Below, one piece after another: positions 18,126 to 25,960 of a stretch of DNA of 64,000 bases (position 1 is its first letter; the number at the start of each line of letters is the position of its first letter). A program made the position numbers and the translations under genes. Under the pieces are notes generated by a model. It saw nothing but the letters and a program-made list of their open reading frames with translations, did no database searches and had not been told where the DNA came from. This DNA is from JAPOUP01 sp965203605 (lineage in GTDB: Bacteria > Pseudomonadota > Alphaproteobacteria > Rhodobacterales > Rhodobacteraceae): positions 3,658,001 to 3,722,000 of the forward strand of contig OZ241902.1 of NCBI GenBank assembly GCA_965203605.1, given 5' to 3'.

Positions 18126-18662
18126 TCATGTGCGAAACTGCTTCTGATTCCGAATTCCGACAGGAAGTGAGGGATCATAATCTGCTCGCATCAGCTTTAA
18201 TGCTCCGATGCCGTCAACAACAGCCGAGCGTTCCCTCAAATCCATAGGAGCGCCACTTTCCGTCCTGACACTTGCCCGCTCGAGATGGCTTTGCGAACCG
18301 CTCACTGACCTTTGGGCTGATCGCGACGCACTGTCCAAGTGGATTTCCGGAACGGTGGACTGCATTTTCGAATCATTACGGACCTCCTCGAGTTTCTCAC
18401 GCATGATCTTGCGGCGGCCATCAATCCGGCCTTCAAACTCTTCACTGCGTTCGTTCCTGGGATTGATTTGGTGCTTAAACTTGGATCGGATGTCCACACA
18501 TTTGAACAATTTCCGGTCCTGCAGGTGCCCCGAAAGGGACTCTATCAATTCATCCCTTGAATCCCGAAGCTGCGGCAACAGCCCTTGGACAACGTAGATC
18601 CTTTCCGTGCGCACCACGCGCTTCCCGCCAGTTTCGTGGCTCCATACTCGTGGAGCGGGCAT
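18126..18662 (-). CDS. Unrecognised open frame downstream of the nucleotidyltransferase gene
   Basis: A minus-strand frame of 178 codons from the ATG at 18662 (the frame stays open up to 18899, into the end of the nucleotidyltransferase gene). The middle part, around LRDSRDELIESLSGHLQDRK and EEFEGRIDGRRKIMREKLEE, is charged and helix-like and looks like real protein. The N-terminal part upstream of 18662 is proline-rich and looks like a shadow. I recognise no family. It could be a small partner gene of the nucleotidyltransferase, a relic or chance. Confidence 0.25.
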   Translation of the reverse strand: MPAPRVWSHETGGKRVVRTERIYVVQGLLPQLRDSRDELIESLSGHLQDRKLFKCVDIRSKFKHQINPRNERSEEFEGRIDGRRKIMREKLEEVRNDSKMQSTVPEIHLDSASRSAQRSVSGSQSHLERASVRTESGAPMDLRERSAVVDGIGALKLMRADYDPSLPVGIRNQKQFRT

Positions 18663-18846
18663 GAAGGGAAAACCGGGTGAAACGGGCACCGCTTTCTGAC
18701 AGGGTGTTGAGCAGCTCTTCGGGGTGTCTTTCGGTCGTGCGGATGCTCGTGTTTCCGACCCGCCGCTCACGGGCGGAGAAGAAAAAGGAGGCGCGGTGTC
18801 GAGAACCCCTGGAGGCGGCCTTGGTCGCACCGCCGCCGGATCCGGC

Positions 18847-19941
18847 TCACTCGTCGAAAGGTGAGGTTGGCCTGCCGGGGTTGGGCATGTCAAAGGCAAA
18901 GGCGGCCGGCTCTTCGGGGCCGGAGCCTGTCCGCGGCTCCGTTTCCGGGATCATCCGTCGCAGCTCGCCCGGAAGTCCCGCGAGCAGATCCTCGTCGAAG
19001 CGAAGATGTGGTAGCCTTTCCCGAACCAGCCTCATCATGAGGCTGGCCTGTTCCCAATCGCGCCGCCTCCTGTCGGGGGGTCGGTCTTCCCTTTCGGAAA
19101 GCCATGCCTTGTGCAACGCCCAGTAACGGGGGTCGGGACAGCGCATCGGGGCGGGAAATCCGCGCTGGTCCATAACAATGACGTCTACGGCAGGGGCGTT
19201 GACCAGCCATTGCAGTCCGAAGATCGGCGCAGGCTCAACATCGTCCTTTTCCAACGGATCTTTCCCCGGCATGTTGCGGTGTATCGGAACTGGTTGTGGA
19301 CGGATGAACTCGATCATGTAGCCATGGCTGTTCGTCAGCCGGTAATCGCCGGGACGTCGCGAGCGAAAGGTTCTGTCCACCTTCGCCTGGATCAGTCTCG
19401 CCAGCCCGATCCGGGTGCCTTCGTCCGTGAGTAGCTTCAGCCTGTTCCGGTCGTCGATCAGGAAGTCGATGTCGCCCGTCGCCGTGGAGGAGGAACTGAA
19501 CGCGACGCCTGCCATGGCCTCGTAGGCATATAGAGCGTTGGTGCCCACCACGCGAATGCCTGTCCGCTTCCCATGCGCTCTCAGGGTGCGCAGGGTTCGT
19601 GCGGCCGTCACCGGCAGCCGCCCGGCACCCAGTACCCGCAGGATGCTTGACTGTTTCTCGATCTCGGCCTTCAGGGTCTTCAGACGATCGTTGTTGTCTC
19701 TCTTGCCTTCGGTGAACGCTGCGAAGGACTTCTCCGTCGTGGGTGAACGGGGGCCAAGCGATTTCACGACTTTGGCCTTCCTGCTGTAGAGATACTGCTT
19801 TCCGTTCCGGTTCTCCCAGTTCATGGAGCCGAGGAAGCTGTGTCGTCGCAGGTCTTCGGCTTCGGTCCAGGCATCCCAGAGCTGGATCATGTCGATCCGC
19901 TCCTTGATCACCCGCGCATCCAGATCGTTGAATTTCATCAT
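18847..19941 (-). CDS. GSU2403-family nucleotidyltransferase fold protein
   Basis: A 364-residue protein with a nucleotidyltransferase core in its middle: VVGTNALYAYEAMAG (about 131-145) and the metal-binding GDIDFLIDDRNRLK (about 156-169), the Gly-Ser/Thr plus Asp-x-Asp pattern of the MNT/AbiEii superfamily. The N-terminal 110 residues are a long helical region with a coiled-coil-like Lys/Glu segment. Proteins of this family (NTP_transf_8) are usually uncharacterised and lie in genomic islands; related folds act as toxins or tRNA-modifying enzymes. Tandem ATGs (19941, 19938) open the gene, directly behind an inverted repeat that may be its operator. Confidence 0.75.
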   Translation of the reverse strand: MMKFNDLDARVIKERIDMIQLWDAWTEAEDLRRHSFLGSMNWENRNGKQYLYSRKAKVVKSLGPRSPTTEKSFAAFTEGKRDNNDRLKTLKAEIEKQSSILRVLGAGRLPVTAARTLRTLRAHGKRTGIRVVGTNALYAYEAMAGVAFSSSSTATGDIDFLIDDRNRLKLLTDEGTRIGLARLIQAKVDRTFRSRRPGDYRLTNSHGYMIEFIRPQPVPIHRNMPGKDPLEKDDVEPAPIFGLQWLVNAPAVDVIVMDQRGFPAPMRCPDPRYWALHKAWLSEREDRPPDRRRRDWEQASLMMRLVRERLPHLRFDEDLLAGLPGELRRMIPETEPRTGSGPEEPAAFAFDMPNPGRPTSPFDE

Positions 19942-19983
19942 TTTGGTAAGAAACGTCTCTCTTTTTCCGGATACATTACCAAA
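19942..19983 (-). promoter_or_regulatory. Inverted repeat at the start of the nucleotidyltransferase gene
   Basis: The 8-bp arms TTTGGTAA (19942-19949) and TTACCAAA (19976-19983) are perfectly complementary, separated by 26 bp, and the proximal arm touches the start codon. Such a placement is typical of autoregulatory operators, although the distance also allows a leader hairpin. No regulator gene for it is visible. Confidence 0.4.
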
Positions 19984-20550
19984 TCAAATAATTCCAAGGC
20001 TTTACCGTTGTCAATCCCGTCATTGACGAGGAGAGTAGCCAAATCCTGTTGGTCACGCGGCGACAGGCTGCCATGCGTACCGGCCTGAGGAACGGGCCGC
20101 CCCCGTCGGACAGGGTATCCAGGCCCTGTTGACGGGAAATGCCGGAGTGGTCAGGGAGCGGATCATGGCCCCGCCGTCGCGTTGCATATAGCTTGAGCGG
20201 CCCGGAAGGAGCCACCTAAGCGAATCGACGTGATCACGGAACGGATGGCCCGACACACCGAACCGAACTGAACACAGGCCCCGGCTCCCGGCAGACGCCC
20301 GAAGTGGGAGGCATTCCGCTATCCGAACGCCATTGGTTGCCCAACCCCTGCAGGTGCTGTATCGCTTGTCTCTCGCCCGGCAACACGGGAATGGTCGCCT
20401 GCCCTCAGCTGGCGAAACGATGAGGCACCTCGATAGGGGAGAAAACGATCGGCACGGCGCAGAGGACGGAATACGTGCCGATTCCACAAAACCGTGCTCA
20501 AGGGCCATCGACACGCATTGCCCAGTATTGGAATCATCAGGCCAGAAACG
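19984..20550. other. Gene-poor stretch between nucleotidyltransferase and IS5 relic
   Basis: About 570 bp in which I see no supportable gene. Overlapping open frames exist on both strands but have arginine- and proline-rich, biased compositions and no ribosome sites. It looks like accumulated debris of the accessory island. Confidence 0.4.
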
Positions 20551-21320
20551 CTAGGGCCCGTTGACAATCATGTTGCCGCCACCACAGCGGCGACGAGATG
20601 GATCCCGGCCGCGAAGCTCGCGTCAGTCCTGTCGTGCCTCGTCGCGATCGTCCGGAACTCCTTGGTTTTGGCGAAAAAGTTCTCGACCTGATGCCGCCAA
20701 CCGTACATCTCCCGGTCATGTTCCCGGGGTCCCGTTCGGTTAAGCCTCGACGGGATCACGGCCTCTGCCCCGCGCAGGGCCAGATCCTCCAGAAGCCAGT
20801 CCGCGTCGAACGCCCTTTCTCCGACCAGCGCCCCGAAGGGGAGCCCGTCCAGGAGCTTCGCCATCCCCGCGAGGTCGTGCGCCTGGCCGGGAAGGATCAC
20901 GAAGCGGACCGGATCCGAGCGCGTCCACGGCCGCCACCATCCTGCCCGTCAGGCCGCCCCGGGAGCGGCCGATCCCCTGCCGGCGGGTCCCCCTTCCGCG
21001 CCAGCCGCCTTCCGGTGCGCCTGCACGATCATGCCGTCGACGGACACCCGTTTGAGGCCGGACCTCTCCGACAGGGCGTTGGAAACGCGCCCGGAAACCC
21101 CGGACAGCGCTCAGCGGCGGAACCGTCTGGACACACTGTCCCGGTTGCCGAAGCGCTCCGGAAGGCCGCGCCACGGCGACCCCGTCCGGAAACGCACTGC
21201 CTCCACGAACCGCCTGTTGTCCGCCGCGGTGGCGCCGGGATCGGTCGCCCTGCCGGGCGGCATGGGCCCGGTCCGCGCCCACATGGCGTCGGTCAGCACC
21301 GTCCTGTTCGCATTCATCAT
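20551..21320 (-). mobile_element. IS5-family insertion sequence, decayed transposase
   Basis: Reading right to left, the start NANRTVLTDAMW, the middle VSVDGMIVQAHRKAAGA (first catalytic Asp), GERAFDADWLLEDLALRG (second Asp) and VENFFAKTKEFRTIATRHD (catalytic Glu) give a full IS5/DDE transposase. It is dead: TGA replaces the expected Trp codon at the complement of 21111-21113, and the block GIGRSRGGLTGRMVAAVDAL lies in another frame from its neighbours, so there are at least two frameshifts as well. The 3' end shows GGGCCCGTTGACAATCA (20554-20570), a plausible terminal inverted repeat, but its partner is missing because the 5' side ends within 10 bp of the start codon in a pgeF fragment. Confidence 0.8.
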
Positions 21321-21328
21321 GTCACCTG

Positions 21329-21470
21329 CTCCCTCGTCGCGCCGACCGACTCCATGGCATTGACCGTTGCCTCCGGAACTCCATGAAGTGCGCCATTCCA
21401 TCCGGTGTGGGCCGCACCGATCACGCCCGCATCCAGATCCGCGAACAGAACCGGCTGACAATCGGTCAAC
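21329..21470 (-). pseudogene. Fragment of pgeF (laccase-domain gene)
   Basis: About 140 bp encode DCQPVLFADLDAGVIGAAHT and onward to ESVGATRE, nearly the same as the copper-ligand region of the intact pgeF at 39810-40568 in this window. The first 31 bp (21329-21359) are identical to 40116-40146 and the remainder differs at scattered positions. Both ends of the gene are missing. The fragment abuts the IS5 relic, so an insertion-sequence-mediated copy or rearrangement is likely; several substitutions show that it is not recent. Confidence 0.8.
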
Positions 21471-21521
21471 GTGCAGAGAATGGTAGGAGAGAGCCCAAAG
21501 TGTTGAATGCTGCAAGGTGCA

Positions 21522-21560
21522 CGAATGTCTGCAATGCGTATTTCGCGGTGCAGACATTCG
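21522..21560. promoter_or_regulatory. Long perfect hairpin downstream of a sugar ABC ATPase gene
   Basis: CGAATGTCTGCA (21522-21533) and TGCAGACATTCG (21549-21560) pair perfectly over 12 bp; inside the 15-nt loop GCG and CGC can add three more pairs after a 2x2 internal loop. It lies 73 bp beyond the stop codon of the minus-strand ABC gene. There is no T tract on either strand, so it is not a classical intrinsic terminator; an mRNA 3'-end stabiliser is possible. Confidence 0.5.
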
Positions 21561-21632
21561 CTCGTGACACAAATAACATGCGTGTCGAATCCAATTTGAC
21601 AATAGTGCGCTTGGAACCGATTTTCGTAGTTG

Positions 21633-22409
21633 TCACCCAGCACTTGTGTTCTCGCGACCAAAGTGAAGGTCTCGCAGGAAAACCGTCAGGTCCTCGTAGC
21701 TCATTGATGCGACGTTGCAGTCAAGTACCAGATGGCCGCGATCCAAGACAATCAATCGGTCGCACACGGCGTGGACGTGATGAATGTTGTGTTCGATATA
21801 GATGCAGGATTGACCGTTTTCCTTGATCGATCGTATGAAGTTCAAGACCTTATCGACCTCGGAAAGTGCAAGTGCTACGGTCGGTTCGTCTAGCACAATC
21901 AGGTCGCTTTCGAAATGCATGGCGCGGCCGATTGAAACGCCTTGCCGCTCACCCCCCGATAACCTGCTGACCGGCGTATCGACGTCGATACCGGCGCCTC
22001 GAAAACCAATTGTTTCGCGCATGATCTTTTCGGACATGCGCTTTTGTTCGGCCACTTTGATGAATCCCAATCGGTTCGTGATCGGGCGACCGACAAAGAA
22101 GTTGCGCCAGAGGGGTTGCTTGGTCCCGAGCGAAGACGACTGATAAACGGTTTCAATGCGCAGTTCGTGCGCACGCTGAACAGAATAGTTTGCGAAATCG
22201 ATACGCTCGCCTCGAATTGAGACCTCGCCACTGGTCGGACGTTCAACTCCTGTCAAAATCTTGATGAGCGTCGACTTTCCCGCACCGTTGTCTCCGATGA
22301 GGCCGACGATTTCGTTTGTGCCAATCTCGAGCGATACGTCCTGCAGGCTGACAATAGGGCCATAGGTCTTTCCGACGTTCTTGAGCCGCACAATGGGTTG
22401 GTCACTCAT
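21633..22409 (-). CDS. Sugar ABC transporter ATP-binding protein (CUT2 type)
   Basis: A 258-residue ATPase. Walker A is GDNGAGKST (about residues 41-49), the signature LSGGERQGVSIGRAMH, Walker B LIVLDEPTVAL and the switch His in YIEHNIHH are all present. The ATG at 22409 is preferred; a longer frame to 22460 would run into the hairpin and the binding-protein 3' region. Like the ATPase at 1811, it carries one nucleotide-binding domain only, not the tandem pair usual for CUT2. It is the last gene of the minus-strand run rraA-like, permease, binding protein, ATPase. Confidence 0.9.
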   Translation of the reverse strand: MSDQPIVRLKNVGKTYGPIVSLQDVSLEIGTNEIVGLIGDNGAGKSTLIKILTGVERPTSGEVSIRGERIDFANYSVQRAHELRIETVYQSSSLGTKQPLWRNFFVGRPITNRLGFIKVAEQKRMSEKIMRETIGFRGAGIDVDTPVSRLSGGERQGVSIGRAMHFESDLIVLDEPTVALALSEVDKVLNFIRSIKENGQSCIYIEHNIHHVHAVCDRLIVLDRGHLVLDCNVASMSYEDLTVFLRDLHFGRENTSAG

Positions 22410-22450
22410 CTCAGGCTCAGCCCTCTTGCTCGTATCCGTGCAAAATTGTC

Positions 22451-22475
22451 GGAGCGGCAAACAATTTGCCGCCCC
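22451..22475 (-). promoter_or_regulatory. Intercistronic stem-loop between binding protein and ATPase genes
   Basis: On the minus strand 11-bp arms (22465-22475 and 22451-22461, one mismatch) close a 3-nt loop. It starts 12 bp past the binding-protein stop codon. As with the hairpins at 625-654 and 35207-35239 it follows a binding-protein gene, so a role in keeping that transcript segment abundant is inferred. Confidence 0.6.
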
Positions 22476-22486
22476 TACTTTCGACC

Positions 22487-23467
22487 TTACCGCAAGCCTT
22501 GAGCAACCAGCGTTTCAATCAGGGCGACATTGTCCTTCGTGACAACGCCGCCGCCGGTATTCAGGAACAGACCGCCAAGCCCGTACTTCACCTCAAGAAC
22601 GGCTGCCACGACCGGCATGAAACCCTGAAGATAGGGCTGCTGGTCCAGCACCAATGTCAGATACCCCTTTTTCACCTCGTCAATCGCTGCAGGCGAGATG
22701 TCGAAGCCAGCTGTCACAACCGAGCCTGCGTCCTTGCCCGCGTCTCTCAGAACTTTGCCGAGGAAGGCCGTTATGCCACCGTGGCCCGGAACAATAATGG
22801 CGCGGGTGTCGGGATTGCTTTCAAGATAGCTGACCAGGACCGGTACAGCGAGCGAAGGGTCCTGAACCGCCTCGTTGGACCATTGCAGTTTGTCATAGAC
22901 GATGTCCGCCGCATCAAGCGCGGCCATCGACCCTTCTGCGACATTGGCACCGGGCGCACCTTCGATGAAGGCCCCGTAAACAACGACTTTGTCGCCAGCG
23001 CCAAGTCCGCCTGTCTCGGCTGCAAGACGCGCCAGATTTACACCCGCGTCATAATTGTCGAGACCAAAGTAGCTACGGCCCGACCCCGGCAGGTTGTTGT
23101 TGCCCACAACCACCGTCACACCATCACGGCTGGCACGTTTCAGGAAACCTGTCATCGCCTCGGTGCCGGGATGCCCCATGACAATGATGGCATCGGGGGC
23201 GGCAGCCAGAGCCTCGTTTGCCTGTTGCAGCATGCGTTGCGGATTCCATTGTGAGTGCTGCTCGATCAATTTGACGTCAAGAACGCGGGCCGCATCGCGG
23301 GCACCCAATTCGCGCGCCAAGGTTGCCGGTCCACCGGGATTGCCGCCGAGTTGCATGTAAATGGTTAGACCGCCGTCGACCGGGTCTCGTTCCTGGGCGG
23401 AAAGGCTTACCGCGCCCAAAACGGCTGCGGCTACGGCCGTGAGAATAGTACCTATTATGCGTTGCAT
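22487..23467 (-). CDS. Sugar ABC transporter substrate-binding protein (CUT2 type)
   Basis: A 326-residue periplasmic protein with a signal peptide: MQRIIGTILTAVAAAVLGAV ending near LSA-QE at residue 24-25. The mature part is a type I periplasmic-binding fold: LIEQHSQWNPQRMLQQANEA, DAIIVMGHPGTEAMTGFLKR and the later FDISPAAIDEVKKGYLTLVL are arranged as in RbsB-like proteins. The start overlaps the permease end by 13 bp. The ligand is unknown; the operon neighbours (RraA-like enzyme, SDR, dehydratase) suggest a sugar, sugar acid or polyol. Confidence 0.9.
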   Translation of the reverse strand: MQRIIGTILTAVAAAVLGAVSLSAQERDPVDGGLTIYMQLGGNPGGPATLARELGARDAARVLDVKLIEQHSQWNPQRMLQQANEALAAAPDAIIVMGHPGTEAMTGFLKRASRDGVTVVVGNNNLPGSGRSYFGLDNYDAGVNLARLAAETGGLGAGDKVVVYGAFIEGAPGANVAEGSMAALDAADIVYDKLQWSNEAVQDPSLAVPVLVSYLESNPDTRAIIVPGHGGITAFLGKVLRDAGKDAGSVVTAGFDISPAAIDEVKKGYLTLVLDQQPYLQGFMPVVAAVLEVKYGLGGLFLNTGGGVVTKDNVALIETLVAQGLR

Positions 23468-24573
23468 ATTGACGTTCCTCCTGTTGTTAATTTTCGTTGT
23501 TTGCGCATCTTGGTTCCCAACACTCGAACCAAGGGAACATGGTCGGGGTTTTCGATGACGGCGTTGGCGGTGACGGACACGATGAAGACGAAGCCGATGA
23601 AGAAACGGGTCCAGAATCCTTGGATGCCGGATGCGACAAGCCCAGCTTCAATCACGGTCACGATGAAGGCTGCAAAGACCGTGCCGATAACCTTGCCATA
23701 TCCGCCGTAAATGGATGTTCCACCGATGAAGACGGCCGCGATGACCGTCAGCAGATAGCCCATGCCCTGACTGGCGAAATAGGCCGTGGTCTCAAGCGTC
23801 AGCAAAACGCCCGCCATCCCCGACAACGCACCAGAAAGGGCAAATAGCTTGACTTTCTCGCGCGTTGTGTTGATGCCGACGACCTTGGCCACCTCAAGAC
23901 TGTCGCCGATGAACAATAGGTTTTCGCCAAACCTGTGCCGATTGAGAAGCATCCAGATGAAGGCCGATAGCAAAAGTGCCCAAATCATCTGGGCAGGGAA
24001 GACGCCGCCAACCCGGCCGACCATCACGGTGTGCAGGGTAGTGCCGTAGATGTCGGGAATGGCCAGTTGAATTCCACCTGAAACAACCGTCACGAGGCCG
24101 CCCCAAAGGAAAAGCATCGCTAGTGTTGCGATTAGGGACGGGATACCAAGCAGGGTGATGACGAGGCCGTTCACCAGCCCCATGACCCCCGCTACAGCAA
24201 TTGCGCAGACCATGGCGGTCCAGGTCAGCCCCCAGTCCTGGAACAAAAGCCCGAAGACATAGCTTGCGGCAGCGACGACCGAGGGAAACGATAGATCCAT
24301 CTCTCCGGCGACGGCCACCAACGTCACACCAAGCGCGATGATCAATGGTGGGGGGACGGTGGCCATGAAGCTCATGTAGACCCGATAGCCAAGAAACGCC
24401 TGCGGGGCGGTGACCATGAAAATGAGGATCAGTAGCAAGAAGACCAAGGCGACCGACGCACCATCCATCTGGAGGAAACGGCGCAAAAGCCCAGGGCCGA
24501 TGTTTCGATTGCTGGATTGGCTGAGCGTGGAAACCGCAGCCGATTCGGGCATCTCAAAGTACCCCGAATTCAT
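23455..24573 (-). CDS. Sugar ABC transporter permease (CUT2 type)
   Basis: A 372-residue inner-membrane protein with a hydrophilic N-terminal tail of about 40 residues and around nine to ten hydrophobic segments. The motif AVAGEMDLSFPSVVAAA corresponds to the SGGIDLS region of ribose permeases, and FIGGTSIYGGYGKVIGT is the cytoplasmic coupling loop. The gene overlaps the RraA-like gene by 20 bp upstream and the binding-protein gene downstream, so the four genes are one transcript. A slightly shorter start at 24552 (Met8) is possible. Confidence 0.9.
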   Translation of the reverse strand: MNSGYFEMPESAAVSTLSQSSNRNIGPGLLRRFLQMDGASVALVFLLLILIFMVTAPQAFLGYRVYMSFMATVPPPLIIALGVTLVAVAGEMDLSFPSVVAAASYVFGLLFQDWGLTWTAMVCAIAVAGVMGLVNGLVITLLGIPSLIATLAMLFLWGGLVTVVSGGIQLAIPDIYGTTLHTVMVGRVGGVFPAQMIWALLLSAFIWMLLNRHRFGENLLFIGDSLEVAKVVGINTTREKVKLFALSGALSGMAGVLLTLETTAYFASQGMGYLLTVIAAVFIGGTSIYGGYGKVIGTVFAAFIVTVIEAGLVASGIQGFWTRFFIGFVFIVSVTANAVIENPDHVPLVRVLGTKMRKQRKLTTGGTSICNA

Positions 24574-25252
24574 CGTAGACGTCGGTCAACCTGCGTCCGG
24601 CTTTCAAGGCATCCATGGACTTGTTCTCGGCCGCCAATTTGGAGCGGCCTTCTTCAAGAACGGCCATTTCCAACGCCTTTGGAATCACAACACATCCGTC
24701 AGCATCGCCAAAGACGATATCTCCGGCATTCACCAGGACCCCGCCGCATTGGACGGGCACGTCAACCTCGATCACCTTGCCACGCCCCATGCTGTCCAGA
24801 GGTGCGACCCCGCCGGAAAAGACCGGGAATTTCGATGCTCGTACCTGTCTGATATCGCGCACGCAACCGTCCATGACCGCACCTGCCGCCCCGCGAACCG
24901 TTGCAGCGGCACTCAACAGACCGCCCCATGGCGCAATGCGGCCCGTCTTTCCGCAGGCGGCGACGACGACATCTCCTGGACGCAGGTCGTCGACTAGCCC
25001 GATCTCAAGCTCGTAGTGGTTTTCATCCGGTCCTGGCCGCGCATAGACATCTGCGTACAGCATCGTTCGTGCGCGCCCGACCATCACAAGGCTGTCGTCG
25101 AGAGGGCGAATGATGGGGGACAATGCCTGGCCCATATGTCCCAGACTGTCCAAGACATCCGAGATCATCGCACAGAAGAAAGTTTCACCCATCTCGGCGA
25201 CAATTGGGTCGTTCGGTCGCGTGCTGTCGGCATCAGGGCCGTTGTTTGGCAT
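24554..25252 (-). CDS. RraA-like family protein (possible 2-oxo-acid aldolase)
   Basis: A 232-residue RraA/HMG-aldolase family protein. Family blocks include the DVLDSLG region near residue 30, the substrate loop GGLLSAAATVRGAAGAVMDG with the downstream conserved Arg-Asp of CVRDIRQ, and the C-terminal metal-site stretch GDIVFGDADGCVVIP. Catalytic members split 4-hydroxy-2-oxo acids or decarboxylate oxaloacetate; others only bind RNase E. Because it leads a transporter operon and lies near an IlvD/Edd dehydratase, an aldolase role on a 2-oxo sugar acid is likelier. The ATG at 25252 has AGGAG 8 nt upstream; the long upstream extension of the frame crosses the promoter and operator and is rejected. 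Confidence 0.85.
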   Translation of the reverse strand: MPNNGPDADSTRPNDPIVAEMGETFFCAMISDVLDSLGHMGQALSPIIRPLDDSLVMVGRARTMLYADVYARPGPDENHYELEIGLVDDLRPGDVVVAACGKTGRIAPWGGLLSAAATVRGAAGAVMDGCVRDIRQVRASKFPVFSGGVAPLDSMGRGKVIEVDVPVQCGGVLVNAGDIVFGDADGCVVIPKALEMAVLEEGRSKLAAENKSMDALKAGRRLTDVYDEFGVL

Positions 25253-25265
25253 AAATGCATCTCCT

Positions 25266-25281
25266 ACTTTATCGTTAAAGT
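25266..25281 (-). promoter_or_regulatory. LacI-type operator, site 1
   Basis: ACTTTATCGTTAAAGT is a 16-bp palindrome with one mismatched pair around a central CG. It lies between the -10 region and the ribosome site of the RraA-like/ABC operon, where a bound repressor would block transcription. It matches three further sites in the window (27889, 32266, 33774). Confidence 0.65.
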
Positions 25282-25282
25282 A

Positions 25283-25311
25283 ACATGACATGCCGCGCCC
25301 ATATCTGTCAA
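25283..25311 (-). promoter_or_regulatory. Probable promoter of the RraA-like/ABC operon
   Basis: On the minus strand a perfect TTGACA -35 box (complement of 25306-25311) is followed after 17 bp by the weak -10 TCATGT (complement of 25283-25288), or ATGTTA two bases later. Operator site 1 follows immediately. Confidence 0.5.
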
Positions 25312-25960
25312 GGGTGTAGCCCAATTTGTTGACAGCATCGTATTTTGCCGGCACTTTCCTGAGACTGCGCACTCGACGGGAACCCGACGAACCCGTCTGT
25401 GGCGTGCCGTCAGAGGCGAGGGGCGGGAAGCGCGGACCATGGCGCGGGGCGGAGGGAACCAGGTGCATCGGCATCCTGATGCGGTGGCGTGTCTGGAGCG
25501 TCTGGGAGAGGAAGGCGCGGCGGTGGTCCTTGCGCTCAGGGATGGCCACACCGGGTACCGGACTGAGGCGGTGGGGTGCGAAACCTGGACGTCTTTAGGG
25601 GCGGGTCGCCCGGATTCCGAGGTTGGCGTCGGACTCTGCGTCGGGTGTCCCGGACTTCGACGCCGTCGAGCGGGTGGTTCGCGACGCTTCCTACGGCGGC
25701 GGAGCGCCGCCGCTGAAGTTTCTCAAGGAGCGGCTCGACGGGACGCTGTCGTCGCCGGAATGCGAGCGCTAACGCGATATTCTCCCCGAAGGGCCGCGTC
25801 ATGAACCACAGACTGGCCGACTTCCTTGCATGGCGGGCGAATCAGGCCGTCGCAGCCTTATGTCAGCAATCTGGGTTACAGCCGCCTGGCAACATTGCGG
25901 CAGATTCAGCCGCATGTCAGAGGTGCTGGAGCTTCGCTCAGCCCAGCTATACCGCGCTTC
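25312..25960. other. Stretch upstream of the RraA operon with a gene relic
   Basis: About 650 bp without an intact gene. A plus-strand frame ending at TAA 25770-25772 has natural-looking sequence in its last 45 codons (for example DFDAVERVVRDASYGGGAPP and LKFLKERLDGTLSSPECER), beginning near 25627 without a start codon, so it is probably the 3' stub of a lost gene of unknown family. The region 25326-25620 is GC-rich and shows only biased shadow frames. Confidence 0.4.

Noticed and set aside
16322..19941. A complete Thoeris system
   Set aside because: Only the ThsB-like TIR gene fits. No SIR2-SLOG ThsA or Macro-TM protein is present; the SLOG gene has no such fused domain.
18847..19941. AbiE toxin-antitoxin (AbiEii)
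   Set aside because: The fold is related, but the motif context matches the GSU2403/NTP_transf_8 family and no AbiEi-type antitoxin gene lies beside it.
20053..20514. A minus-strand gene of 153 codons
   Set aside because: Composition is Arg/Ser/Pro-rich, there are competing frames on both strands and no family resemblance.
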